Source: Devosia sp. 1566 (lineage in GTDB: Bacteria; Pseudomonadota; Alphaproteobacteria; Rhizobiales; Devosiaceae). From it: 64,000 bases of DNA. Positions 8,906 to 17,546 of this stretch are shown here, one piece after another (the first letter of the stretch is position 1; the number at the start of each line of letters is the position of its first letter). Location: the NCBI RefSeq assembly GCF_004005995.1, contig NZ_CP034767.1, forward strand, positions 2,418,001-2,482,000, written 5' to 3'. Under the pieces are notes generated by a model that was not told where the DNA came from, did not search any database, and saw only the letters and a program-made list of their open reading frames with translations. The position numbers and the translations under genes were made by a program.

Positions 8906-9099
8906 TGTCGCTGCGACGCCGTCCGTTTCCTCCTCCCTCGGACCTGCGTTGCCCGACACCGGGTTCAAGCCGTATCCTCCTCCCTCGGCTTGGGTCCACC
9001 CGGTCCGGCGCATCTCCTCCTCCCTTGCGCGGGACCATTACTAGCGATTTGGCTTCGGCCCTATCCATGGCCCCATCTTCGGATGGGGCCCTTTTTTTT
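8906..9099 (+). ncRNA. Anti-Shine-Dalgarno (CCUCCUCCC-loop) small RNA, copy 2
   Basis: A second gene of the same design. Hairpin 1 is GTCCG/CGGAC (8921-8943) around CCTCCTCCC (8929-8937). Hairpin 2 is CAAGCCG/CGGCTTG (8966-8992) around CCTCCTCCC (8976-8984). Hairpin 3 is GGTCC-g-GCGCA/TGCGC-g-GGACC (9002-9036) around CCTCCTCCC (9016-9024). The stems differ in sequence from copy 1 while base pairing and loop motifs are kept, which argues strongly for a selected RNA structure. The tail GCGATTTGGCTTCGGCCCTATC and terminator resemble those of copy 1. Confidence 0.87.
9069..9099 (+). terminator. Intrinsic terminator of small RNA copy 2
   Basis: GGCCCCATC / GATGGGGCC stem, UUCG tetraloop, then eight T. 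It also separates this transcript from the convergent aminotransferase gene. Confidence 0.93.
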
Positions 9100-9164
9100 G
9101 CCCCACCCGCTTCGTTGATCGCTAGGGCGCCAGCACTAGCCGGCACCCCCACAACTCTTTTGGT

Positions 9165-10370
<1,206 letters not shown>

Positions 10371-10423
10371 TCATCTCCACATCTGTGGGATGTGATACTG
10401 GCCCGTTCGGGCACCGGCAAGCG

Positions 10424-11482
10424 CTATGGCGGCGGCGCTCCCGTGGAGCCGCGGACCACCAGCGACAGCGGAACCACCTGGCGCTCCACCGGCCCGTCGA
10501 GGATCGCCGCCACGGCCCGATGGGCAATATCCGCCAGCGGTTGCTGCACCGTGGTCAGCGGCGGCTGCGCCGCGGCGCTTTCAGGCACGCCATCAAAACC
10601 CACCACCGAAACATCCTCAGGCACGCGCAGCCCGCGCTCGCGCAGCCAGTCCAAAGCGAGAATGGCAATCCGGTCCGACATGCACAGCAAGGCCGTTGGT
10701 TTGGTCGCCCCGGTGAACACCGCCACCAGCGCCGCCCTTACGCTGGCCGGCTCATTGCGGGTTTCATGCACCGGCACGTCAGCGCGGGCAATGCCGGCAC
10801 CGTCCAGCACCTGCCAATAGCCCAGCATGCGGTCGCGCGAGGTGGAATAAATTGCCGCGGCGATCTCCGCCTCCCCTACCGGGCCCGCATGCCCCTCTTT
10901 AAGCTCGGTGCTCAGCACCGCAAAGCGCCGGTGACCCAGTTCCACCAGGTGCTGCGCCGCCCTCGCCGCGCCGGCAATATTGTCGATCCCGATCGCAGGG
11001 ATGGAGTCGTCGCCTGTTCCCAGCGCCAGCGCCACGAAAGGCAGGTCCCGCTTGCGCGTCAGCGCCACCAGTTCGTGCCCGCCTTCCACGCACAGCAGCA
11101 CAAACCCGTCCACTAAAGCTGTTTCGATGTTCCAGGCCAGCTTTTCCCGGTTCACCGCCGAGACCAGCGCCATGCCGGCGCCCCGCCGATCGCAGATTTC
11201 GGACATCTCCGCGAGCAGGCTGCGGGCCCACGGATCCTCAAAGAAATAGGACAGCGGCTCAACCGCAGCGACCCCGATGGCATTGACCTTGCCCGCCCGC
11301 AGCAGCCGCCCCTTCAGGCTCGGCCCGCCATAGCCCAACTCCTTGGCAACCGCTTGCACGCGCTCGCGCACCTCTTGCCGAACGAGTTCAGGTCGGCTGA
11401 ACACATTGGATGCCGTGCCCTGCGACACACCGGCCGCCGCCGCTACATCCCTCAGTTTTATGGTGACCGGCGGTTTGACCAC
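10424..11482 (-). CDS. LacI-family transcriptional regulator
   Basis: About 352 residues. The N-terminal LacI helix-turn-helix reads TIKLRDVAAAAGVSQGTASN followed by VFSRPELV, then a periplasmic-binding-protein-type sugar-sensing domain ending in the usual VRGSTG tail. The frame opens upstream at 11530, but GTG at 11482 is chosen because GGAGGGAAGGAG lies six bases before it and translation upstream would cover the ribosome binding site. Two LacI-type operators lie just upstream. No sugar catabolic or transport gene is next to it, so the inducer is unknown. Confidence 0.9.
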   Translation of the reverse strand: MVKPPVTIKLRDVAAAAGVSQGTASNVFSRPELVRQEVRERVQAVAKELGYGGPSLKGRLLRAGKVNAIGVAAVEPLSYFFEDPWARSLLAEMSEICDRRGAGMALVSAVNREKLAWNIETALVDGFVLLCVEGGHELVALTRKRDLPFVALALGTGDDSIPAIGIDNIAGAARAAQHLVELGHRRFAVLSTELKEGHAGPVGEAEIAAAIYSTSRDRMLGYWQVLDGAGIARADVPVHETRNEPASVRAALVAVFTGATKPTALLCMSDRIAILALDWLRERGLRVPEDVSVVGFDGVPESAAAQPPLTTVQQPLADIAHRAVAAILDGPVERQVVPLSLVVRGSTGAPPP

Positions 11483-11562
11483 GAAGAACTCCTTCCCTCC
11501 ACCACTAGCAAAAAAGATGTATCGGTTCAAATCGGGTTGACGCTGGCAATCGCAATGCTAGT

Positions 11563-11576
11563 TTGAACCGATTCAA
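11563..11576. promoter_or_regulatory. LacI-type operator 1
   Basis: TTGAACCGATTCAA, an almost perfect palindrome with the central CG step typical of LacI/PurR-family sites. It lies 81 bases upstream of the chosen lacI start. A partial half-site (ATCGGTTCAA) lies at 11521-11530. Confidence 0.8.
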
Positions 11577-11596
11577 CCCGCACTCACATCCTCGGG

Positions 11597-11610
11597 TTGA
11601 ACCGATTCAA
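11597..11610. promoter_or_regulatory. LacI-type operator 2
   Basis: An identical TTGAACCGATTCAA, centred 34 bases from operator 1. It ends directly at the GGAG ribosome-binding-like sequence of the short rightward frame, so binding here would block that transcript. Confidence 0.8.
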
Positions 11611-11906
11611 GGAGTAGTGCGATAATGATCCCTCCAAGCTATCTCTTGAAATCAGTTTACTTCGATGAATGGGAACGCCCCGCCCCGGTCGCGGCGGCTA
11701 CGCCGGCGCATTTGGGCGGTGGTAATGGCTGGCACCGGCGGGCAACAACCTGGCTCGCCAGTGCGGGTCGCCTTGCCCTGGGTTTCCGCCCTCCGCCGGT
11801 CACGCGGGGCCGCCCCTGCGTCGAAGGACCGGCCTTCGGTCACTAGCCACAGGCTTGGGGAGCGACGCGCCCCCCAAGCCCCATGCCTTGGTCCAGCGCG
11901 CCCGGC
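11611..11906 (+). other. Possible remnant of a LacI-controlled gene, then empty sequence
   Basis: Behind operator 2 a frame opens at ATG 11625 after AGGAG and runs to 11846. Its first 19 residues (MIPPSYLLKSVYFDEWERP) look like a genuine protein start; the rest is proline/arginine/glycine-rich and looks untranslated. No downstream sugar gene exists. A GGCTTGGGG/CCCCAAGCC hairpin at 11852-11880 could end transcription but has no T run. The simplest reading is a deleted operon that left its first codons. Confidence 0.4.
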
Positions 11907-12488
11907 TTATGCCTGCGCCTGTGCCTCGCGCATATTCTTGAGCCCCACGGCCCATTTATGCAGCTCATTGAACATCAGGCCGGCGCCTTGCACCATGGGC
12001 TCATTGGGTCGGAACACGCCGTCCTCGCCCAGGAAATTGGCGGTAAACGGGATCGGCACGGACTGGCTGAGCGCCACGACATTGAGATTGCTCAACAGCT
12101 GGCGCAGCACCTGGCTGGCCCGCAGGCCGGCCGACACGCCGCCATAGCTGACAATGCCTGCGGGCTTTCCCGTCCATTCCTTTGACAGGTACTGGATGGC
12201 ATTGACCACCGAAGCTGGGGGGAAATAATCATATTCCGGGGTCACGAACACAAAGGCGTCGCCCTCCCCGACGGTCTTGCTCCAGCGCTTGGTGTGCTCA
12301 TGCTCGTATTGCTGCAGCATGGGGTGCTTGGGTTCATCAAACAGCGGCAGTCCCACCTCGGCCAGATCAACCAGTTCGATGTCGAACTTGCCCTGCTCCC
12401 TGGCAAAGTCCTCCACCCAGCGGGCAACGGTCGGGCCGACGCGGCCGGGCCGGGTGCTGGCAATTATGATCTTGAGTTGGAGAGCCAT
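11907..12488 (-). CDS. NADPH-dependent FMN reductase family oxidoreductase
   Basis: A 193-residue flavodoxin-like protein. The N-terminal phosphate-binding loop IIASTRPGRVG binds FMN phosphate, and the FVFVTPEYDYFPPASVVNAI motif is the family's second flavin contact (P-E-Y/x-N-x). It is related to azoreductase/chromate-reductase-like quinone reductases. It is divergent from an HxlR-type regulator, a common arrangement in which the regulator represses the reductase until an electrophile or quinone is present. Confidence 0.9.
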   Translation of the reverse strand: MALQLKIIIASTRPGRVGPTVARWVEDFAREQGKFDIELVDLAEVGLPLFDEPKHPMLQQYEHEHTKRWSKTVGEGDAFVFVTPEYDYFPPASVVNAIQYLSKEWTGKPAGIVSYGGVSAGLRASQVLRQLLSNLNVVALSQSVPIPFTANFLGEDGVFRPNEPMVQGAGLMFNELHKWAVGLKNMREAQAQA

Positions 12489-12574
12489 TCGGAGTTTCTT
12501 TCATGAAGCAAAAAGCAGGATCGGGCCCGCCATGCTGGCGTTCCGGCTCCGACCGCTGTTGTGGTCAATTGGAT

Positions 12575-12608
12575 GTATCTTTTGGAAACCCAGGTTTCCT
12601 TGGGATAC
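12575..12608. promoter_or_regulatory. Palindromic operator between reductase and hxlR-type genes
   Basis: GGAAACC-CA-GGTTTCC (12584-12599) is a perfect 7+7 inverted repeat with a 2-base centre, flanked by outer arms GTATC (12575-12579) and GATAC (12604-12608). It sits in the shared promoter region of two divergent genes, the expected place for autoregulated HxlR binding. Confidence 0.75.
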
Positions 12609-12676
12609 CAACCTGTCGTATATGAGAGTGAGCAGCCGACACAAGACGGCACCTGCAAGATACCGAGGTCACTTCC

Positions 12677-13051
12677 ATGAGACCGTCCTACCTCAGTCAC
12701 AGCCATCCCCACTGCGCCGCCACCCGCGACATCCTCACCATCATTGGCAGCAAATGGGCGGTACTCGTCGTGGCCCTGCTGCAGGAGCGGCCCAAGCGCT
12801 TTTCCGAACTCAAGCGCGAGATCGGCGACATCACCCAGAAGTCGCTCACCTCGGTGCTGCGCGAACTGGAAAAGAACGGCATCGTCGAGCGGGTCGTGAC
12901 CCCCACCGTGCCCCCGCGGGTTGACTACAGCCTGACTCGATTGGGTCAGTCTTTGCTCGGTCCAATCGGCGCCTTGGGACTGTGGGCCGCCGAGCATCAC
13001 GAAACCGTGTTGCACGCCCGCGCCCGCTACGAAGCGCCCACTGCCGCCTAA
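12677..13051 (+). CDS. HxlR-family transcriptional regulator
   Basis: A 124-residue winged-helix regulator. The family core is visible: a Cys early in the chain (HPHCAATRDIL), the IGSKWAVLVV helix, the RFSELKREIGDITQKSLTSVLRELE recognition region, then the wing and the LTRLGQSLLGPI helix. The single Cys near residue 13 is at the place used by redox/electrophile-sensing HxlR members (HypR/YodB type). It probably controls the divergent reductase through the palindrome at 12575-12608. Confidence 0.9.
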   Translation: MRPSYLSHSHPHCAATRDILTIIGSKWAVLVVALLQERPKRFSELKREIGDITQKSLTSVLRELEKNGIVERVVTPTVPPRVDYSLTRLGQSLLGPIGALGLWAAEHHETVLHARARYEAPTAA

Positions 13052-13190
13052 GCTCGCAGCCCTGCGGTCCCGCCAATCCGGCCTGTAGGGATCCCGTTGG
13101 CAGCGCTTCGTGACGCTGCCCGCCACAATCGAACCGCATTGGGGTGACACTTCTGCGCTGCTCGATAGCTTCAAGGAAGATGCGACCCCC

Positions 13191-13487
13191 ATGCGTGAAT
13201 CTACACCTGCCCCGCGCAAACGCTTCAGGCTCTACGCTTTCGCCTCCGGCATGTTTCTGGTTCTGGGAGGCGCAGCTGCGGTCCTTGCCGGCATCACCCC
13301 TGCCACTGCCGCCACTCTCGCCCAGGAACCCGACACCCAGATCGCCGTCTTCATGGTGCCGCTGACGCTCCTGGTTCTCGCCATTCTGGTTGAAGTTACC
13401 CGCGTTGCCCTGCGGGGCAATCTCCCCGCCGAAGCCCCGGCGCGGATCAAGCCCAGCCGCCTGCCTCCCGCGCCGCCCCGGCGCTGA
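13191..13487 (+). CDS. Small membrane protein, unknown function
   Basis: About 98 residues from ATG 13191, which has AAGGAAG upstream; the frame also opens at 13110. After a basic N-terminus (PRKRFRLYAF) there are two predicted membrane segments (about 17-38 and 52-72) and a proline-rich basic tail. No family was recognised. An intrinsic terminator follows. Confidence 0.6.
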   Translation: MRESTPAPRKRFRLYAFASGMFLVLGGAAAVLAGITPATAATLAQEPDTQIAVFMVPLTLLVLAILVEVTRVALRGNLPAEAPARIKPSRLPPAPPRR

Positions 13488-13512
13488 ACCACCTCAGATT
13501 TGCTGCCAAATT

Positions 13513-13536
13513 GCCGGCCCCCGTGGCCGGCTTTTT
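13513..13536 (+). terminator. Intrinsic terminator
   Basis: GCCGGCC / GGCCGGC stem with a 5-base loop, then five T. It closes the small membrane protein gene. Confidence 0.85.
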
Positions 13537-13663
13537 GTTGCCCAGGCTCCGCCTACCTTACCAACCTTGCCAAGCTTTCACCTTCCCGCAAGGTTCTGCC
13601 CACGGCACTTGCTCTATCATCTGGCCAGCCGAAACCTCCGGCCAGACACCAGGGAGCAATCCG

Positions 13664-14524
13664 ATGAACAAGATTTCCGCCGCGGCTCTCGCGGTCCTTC
13701 TCACCGCGACCACGGGCCTTGCGGCCACCGGCCCCGCCTTGGCCCAGCCTGGCAAGCCTCCGATGGGTTACCAGTCCGGCGGCGATGACGACTGCAACTG
13801 GCAGCGGGGCGACCGCTACAGCCGCGGCGGCTGGCACGGCCAGCGCAACAGCGGCTGGGACGGTCAGCATGGCGGTCGCCGCGGCGGCGGCATGGGTGGC
13901 GACATGAACGGCCCTTCCGACCGCAACGACGGCCCCGGCATGCGCCAGAACGGCCGCCAGTTGGGCAACAGCATGACGGGCCTGTTCAACTTCCAAAGGG
14001 GCGCCGAAGCCATCGAACTGGCGCTTGTGCGGATTAGCCACCGGCTCAATCTCACCGCCGAACAGCGCCCATTGTTCGAGCAAATGCGCACCGCGGTCAT
14101 GGACGCCGTCCGCAAATATGTCGATGACACTGCGCAGGTTCGCGCCGAGCGCTCCACCCCCACGGCTCCCCTCACCATCCCCGACCTGCTGCAGCGCCGG
14201 ATCGTGCTCGACAATGCCCAGCTCGAGGCGCTCACCAGCGTTGTTCCTTCGGTCACTGCATTTTACGAAAGCCTCACCCCCGAGCAGCAGGCGCTGCTGA
14301 CGCCGCCCCAACGCGGCCAGCGCGGCGGCGGCAATTGGGGTGGGCAAGGCAACAATCAGCCGGACCAATCGGACTCGCAGCCGCCCGCTGATCAACCAGC
14401 CCAGCCGCCCGTTGATCAGCCCGCCGCACCGCCTCCAGCCGATCAGCCGGGCGCCGCACCCGCCGCCCCGCCCAGCCAGCCGCCCGCCCCGCCGTCCAGC
14501 CCGGCTCCCGCCATCCGGGGCTAA
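13664..14524 (+). CDS. Secreted LTXXQ-motif (Spy/CpxP-like) protein with Pro/Gln-rich tail
   Basis: About 286 residues from ATG 13664, preceded by AGGGAGC. An N-terminal signal peptide (KISAAALAVLLTATTGLAA...ALAQ) is followed by a Gly/Arg/Asp-rich linker, then a helical region with two LTxxQ-type motifs (LTAEQRPLFEQM and LTPEQQALL) as in periplasmic Spy/CpxP chaperone-like proteins, then a low-complexity tail of repeated QPPADQPAQPP-like units. Such proteins respond to envelope stress; no specific role can be assigned. Confidence 0.75.
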   Translation: MNKISAAALAVLLTATTGLAATGPALAQPGKPPMGYQSGGDDDCNWQRGDRYSRGGWHGQRNSGWDGQHGGRRGGGMGGDMNGPSDRNDGPGMRQNGRQLGNSMTGLFNFQRGAEAIELALVRISHRLNLTAEQRPLFEQMRTAVMDAVRKYVDDTAQVRAERSTPTAPLTIPDLLQRRIVLDNAQLEALTSVVPSVTAFYESLTPEQQALLTPPQRGQRGGGNWGGQGNNQPDQSDSQPPADQPAQPPVDQPAAPPPADQPGAAPAAPPSQPPAPPSSPAPAIRG

Positions 14525-14580
14525 CCACACCCGCGGTGCCGCGCCTTTCTCCTCGGGGAGGCGCGGCGCCGCATTGGCCG

Positions 14581-14609
14581 CCCGGCCCCGAGTGGCCGGG
14601 GTTTAATTT
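14581..14609 (+). terminator. Likely intrinsic terminator
   Basis: CCCGGCC / GGCCGGG stem with a 6-base loop followed by a T-rich stretch. A second hairpin (GCCGCGCCT/AGGCGCGGC) lies at 14538-14567 without T residues. Confidence 0.55.
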
Positions 14610-14655
14610 CGACCGGCCTTGCTCTAGCTATAGCTGGCAGCTGACCGGAACCACC

Positions 14656-15561
14656 ATGACCCGCGCCACCGCCACCCTCTGCCTTCTGCTCGCCACTGCT
14701 CTTTGGGGCTTTGGCTTCATCGCCCAAAAGCACGCCATGCTCTCCATGGGCCCGCTCAGCTTCACCGGCGTGCGTTTCATCATCGGCGGCGCCCTCCTCC
14801 TGCCGCTCGCCCTGCGCGAGCGCCGCACCAAATCCGCAACTCTTTCGCGCCGCGACTGGCTCTTTGTCGCCGCCATGACCCTCGTCTTTTTCATCGGCAG
14901 CTGGCTGCAACAGGTGGGCCTGGCCAGCACCACCGTCACCAATGGCGGCTTTCTCACCGGGCTTTACGTGCTCTTTGTGCCGCTGATCGCCTTCCTCGTC
15001 TTTCGCACTCAGCCCCATCCGCTGGTGCTGATCGGCGTCGCTCTCGCCCTTGTCGGCATCTACCTGCTCAACGGCGCCCGCCTCGACCGGCTCAATATCG
15101 GCGATGCGCTGATCGTGCTCTGCGCTGTGTTCTGGGCCATCCATGTGCTCATGCTCGGCGCCATCGCCAGCCGCACCGGCCTGCCCCTCGCCATCACCTG
15201 CGGCACCTTCATCCTTGCCGGCTTCGGCGCGATCCTGCTCGCCTTCGTCTTTGAAGCCCCCACCCTCGCCCAGATCAGCGAGCAGTGGCTCGCCGTTGCC
15301 TATGCCGGCATCGGCTCCACCGCCATCGGCTTCACCCTCCAGGCCGTCGCCCAGCAATATGTCCCCGCCACCAATGCCGCGCTGGTGCTGTCCTCCGAAG
15401 CCCTGTTCGCCGCCCTCGGCGCCGCGCTGCTCCTTGGCGAGCGCCTGCTGCCCATCGGCTATCTCGGCGCCCTCGTCATCTTCCTCGCCATTCTCCTCGG
15501 CGAAGTGTTGCCGCCCATCCTCCTGCGCCGCCGCACCCGCGCCGAGACCGTGACGACCTAG
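14656..15561 (+). CDS. DMT-superfamily (EamA) transporter
   Basis: 301 residues with ten hydrophobic segments arranged as two EamA repeats. The first contains the family-typical LWGFGFIAQKHA and TGVRFIIGGALLLPLAL, the second the GSTAIGFTLQAVAQQY and SSEALFAALGAALLLGE motif. Substrates are metabolites or drugs and cannot be predicted. ATG 14656 is chosen over the upstream open frame since the first membrane helix begins there. Confidence 0.88.
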   Translation: MTRATATLCLLLATALWGFGFIAQKHAMLSMGPLSFTGVRFIIGGALLLPLALRERRTKSATLSRRDWLFVAAMTLVFFIGSWLQQVGLASTTVTNGGFLTGLYVLFVPLIAFLVFRTQPHPLVLIGVALALVGIYLLNGARLDRLNIGDALIVLCAVFWAIHVLMLGAIASRTGLPLAITCGTFILAGFGAILLAFVFEAPTLAQISEQWLAVAYAGIGSTAIGFTLQAVAQQYVPATNAALVLSSEALFAALGAALLLGERLLPIGYLGALVIFLAILLGEVLPPILLRRRTRAETVTT

Positions 15562-15674
15562 CCCGCCCCCCGCCCAACCTGCCCCGCGCAACCCCTCCCG
15601 CCCGCCAGCAGTTTGTTGTGGACCACCCGGTGTTTCCCCTCGCACCCCCGGGCCCGCTCCGGCACAACCAGCCC

Positions 15675-16274
15675 ATGGCCAAGCTTTACTTCTCCTATTC
15701 CGCAATGAATGCGGGCAAATCCACGCTCCTGCTTCAGGCGGCCTATAACTATCGCGAGCGCGGCATGAATGCGCTGCTGTTCACCTCCGGGCTTTACGCC
15801 AGTGATGGCGTCGGCCGGATCAGTTCGCGCATCGGCATCTCCGAAGCTGCCGCGCTTTATACCGACGCCGACGATCTCTATCTCGCCATCCACGACGCCA
15901 CCGAGATCGCCAAGGTCGATTGCGTCTTTGTCGATGAAGCCCAGTTCCTCTCCCCCGAACAGGTCTGGCAACTCGCCCGCGTCGCCGATCGCCTGCGCAT
16001 TCCGGTGATGTGCTTTGGCCTGCGCACCGATTTCCAGGGCAAGCTCTTTCCCGGCTCGGCCGAACTGCTGGCGATCGCCGATATTCTGCGCGAAATCCGC
16101 ACCATCTGCTCCTGCGGCCGCAAGGCCACCATGGTGGTGCGTCAGGACCCCTCCGGCCGGGTGCTCACCGCCGGCGACCAGGTCGCCATCGAAAAGTCCG
16201 TTTATCTCTCCCTCTGCCGCATGCACTGGGAAGAAGCCGTTGGCCGCTGGCCCGTGAAAGGACCCTCCTCATGA
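15675..16274 (+). CDS. tdk: Thymidine kinase
   Basis: A 199-residue type II (TK1-like) enzyme that phosphorylates thymidine to dTMP. The P-loop is MNAGKST near the start (residues about 11-17), Walker-B-like FVDEAQF in the middle, and the lasso/zinc region CSCGRKA with a second LCRMH pair near the end. The thioesterase gene overlaps its stop by 4 bases. Confidence 0.95.
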   Translation: MAKLYFSYSAMNAGKSTLLLQAAYNYRERGMNALLFTSGLYASDGVGRISSRIGISEAAALYTDADDLYLAIHDATEIAKVDCVFVDEAQFLSPEQVWQLARVADRLRIPVMCFGLRTDFQGKLFPGSAELLAIADILREIRTICSCGRKATMVVRQDPSGRVLTAGDQVAIEKSVYLSLCRMHWEEAVGRWPVKGPSS

Positions 16275-16666
16275 TCCCTGTCCAACCCACCCCCGCCACC
16301 GAACCCTCGGGCGCCCTCACCATCCGCACCCTGGCCATGCCGGCCGATGCCAATCCCGCTGGCGACATTTTCGGCGGTTGGGTGATGAGCCAGATGGATA
16401 TCGCCGGCGCCATCGCCGCAGTTGAGCGAGTTGGCGGCCGCGTTGTTACCGTGGCGGTTGAAGCCATGACCTTTATCGCCCCGGTCAAGGTCGGGGATAT
16501 CCTGTGCGTCTACACCGCCGTTGACCGCGTCGGCACCACTTCGGTCGCCATCGCCATCGAAGCCTGGGCCCGGCGCGAGCGGCGCGATGATCGCGTCAAA
16601 GTCACCCAGGGCCACTTTGTTTACGTCGCCATGGGTGAAGACGGCCGCAAACGCACCATTACCTGA
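16271..16666 (+). CDS. Acyl-CoA thioesterase, YciA-like hotdog protein
   Basis: 131 residues. A single hotdog fold with the catalytic-region motif NPAGDIFGGWVMSQMDIAGAIAA, then the GGRVVTVAVEAMTF strand and VGDIL hairpin, as in YciA and related acyl-CoA hydrolases. ATG 16271 overlaps the tdk stop, so it is co-translated with tdk. Confidence 0.88.
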   Translation: MIPVQPTPATEPSGALTIRTLAMPADANPAGDIFGGWVMSQMDIAGAIAAVERVGGRVVTVAVEAMTFIAPVKVGDILCVYTAVDRVGTTSVAIAIEAWARRERRDDRVKVTQGHFVYVAMGEDGRKRTIT

Positions 16667-16762
16667 CTTTTTTCGAACCGGATCGTTCAGCCAGCATTCA
16701 GTTGCCATCGGGTCTTATGGACCACGCCGGCCCCAAGCGCCGGCAAGCAAGGGGAGCCCTCG

Positions 16763-17410
16763 ATGAAGTCTGTTCGCCTCGGATTGATCACCACCTTCGC
16801 CGCCGTGCTGGCCGGCACTATTGCAGCTGCCGCCGCCCCGGCCAGCGTTTCAACCAATGTCAATGTGCGCTCTGGCCCCAGCACGCAGCATCCCGTAGTC
16901 GGCTCGCTCTTTGCCAACAACACCGTTGATGTTGGCCAGTGCAGCGCTGGCTGGTGCCAGATCTCGGCCGGGCATGTTGCCGGCTGGGTCTCGAGCGACT
17001 TCGTCGTTATTGGCCGGCAGGCCCAGGCGCAGGTCGCGCCGCGTGGCAACGGCTTTGGCGAACCCGGCTTTGACCTCGAATTCAACTTCGGCGGTCCTGG
17101 CCGTCCCTTCCCGCCCCCACCGCCAGCGCCGCCGGCACCCCCGGTCTACGATGATGAGGAAGCCGGCGCCTGCTTTTATACCCGCCCCGATTTCCGCGGT
17201 GAGCAGTTCTGCGTCACCGAAGGCGAAACCTATGACTACCTGCCGGGCCTGTGGGACGACAGCTTCCGCTCGGTAGAAATTTATGGCGGCGCCCGGGTGG
17301 ATGTGTGCCGTGACGAAGAGCTTTCAGGCGCTTGCGCCACCCTGCGGCGCGACACTGCCCGGCTGCCGCGCGAACTCGACCGCCGCATCTCCTCTCTGGA
17401 CGTTTACTAG
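16763..17410 (+). CDS. Secreted SH3b + crystallin/I36-like Cys-domain protein, paralogue 1
   Basis: 215 residues. A signal peptide (residues 1-25) precedes an SH3b domain starting STNVNVRSGPSTQHPVVG and including C-x5-C (CSAGWC), a Pro-rich linker, and a C-terminal domain with the repeating pattern ACFYTRPDFRGEQFCVTEGE and ISSLDVY, reminiscent of beta/gamma-crystallin and peptidase inhibitor I36 folds. It is the first of three adjacent paralogues. Bacterial SH3 domains often bind peptidoglycan; an envelope role is inferred. GGGGAGC precedes the start. Confidence 0.82.
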   Translation: MKSVRLGLITTFAAVLAGTIAAAAAPASVSTNVNVRSGPSTQHPVVGSLFANNTVDVGQCSAGWCQISAGHVAGWVSSDFVVIGRQAQAQVAPRGNGFGEPGFDLEFNFGGPGRPFPPPPPAPPAPPVYDDEEAGACFYTRPDFRGEQFCVTEGETYDYLPGLWDDSFRSVEIYGGARVDVCRDEELSGACATLRRDTARLPRELDRRISSLDVY

Positions 17411-17546
17411 GGTCTAAAGAGCAACAGAGTCTTCGTGCTGGGCCGGAACCGTTTGTTTCCATCATCGTTTGATCAACAACAACAACAGCGTCACTGCCGA
17501 TCGGCCTAATACGGTTGTCGGCCAAGAATATAACAGGAGTTCAAGG

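Noticed and set aside
14521..15705. 394-codon antisense frame opposite the EamA transporter gene
   Set aside because: Low-complexity Gly/Asp/Glu-rich shadow with no start signal or motif.
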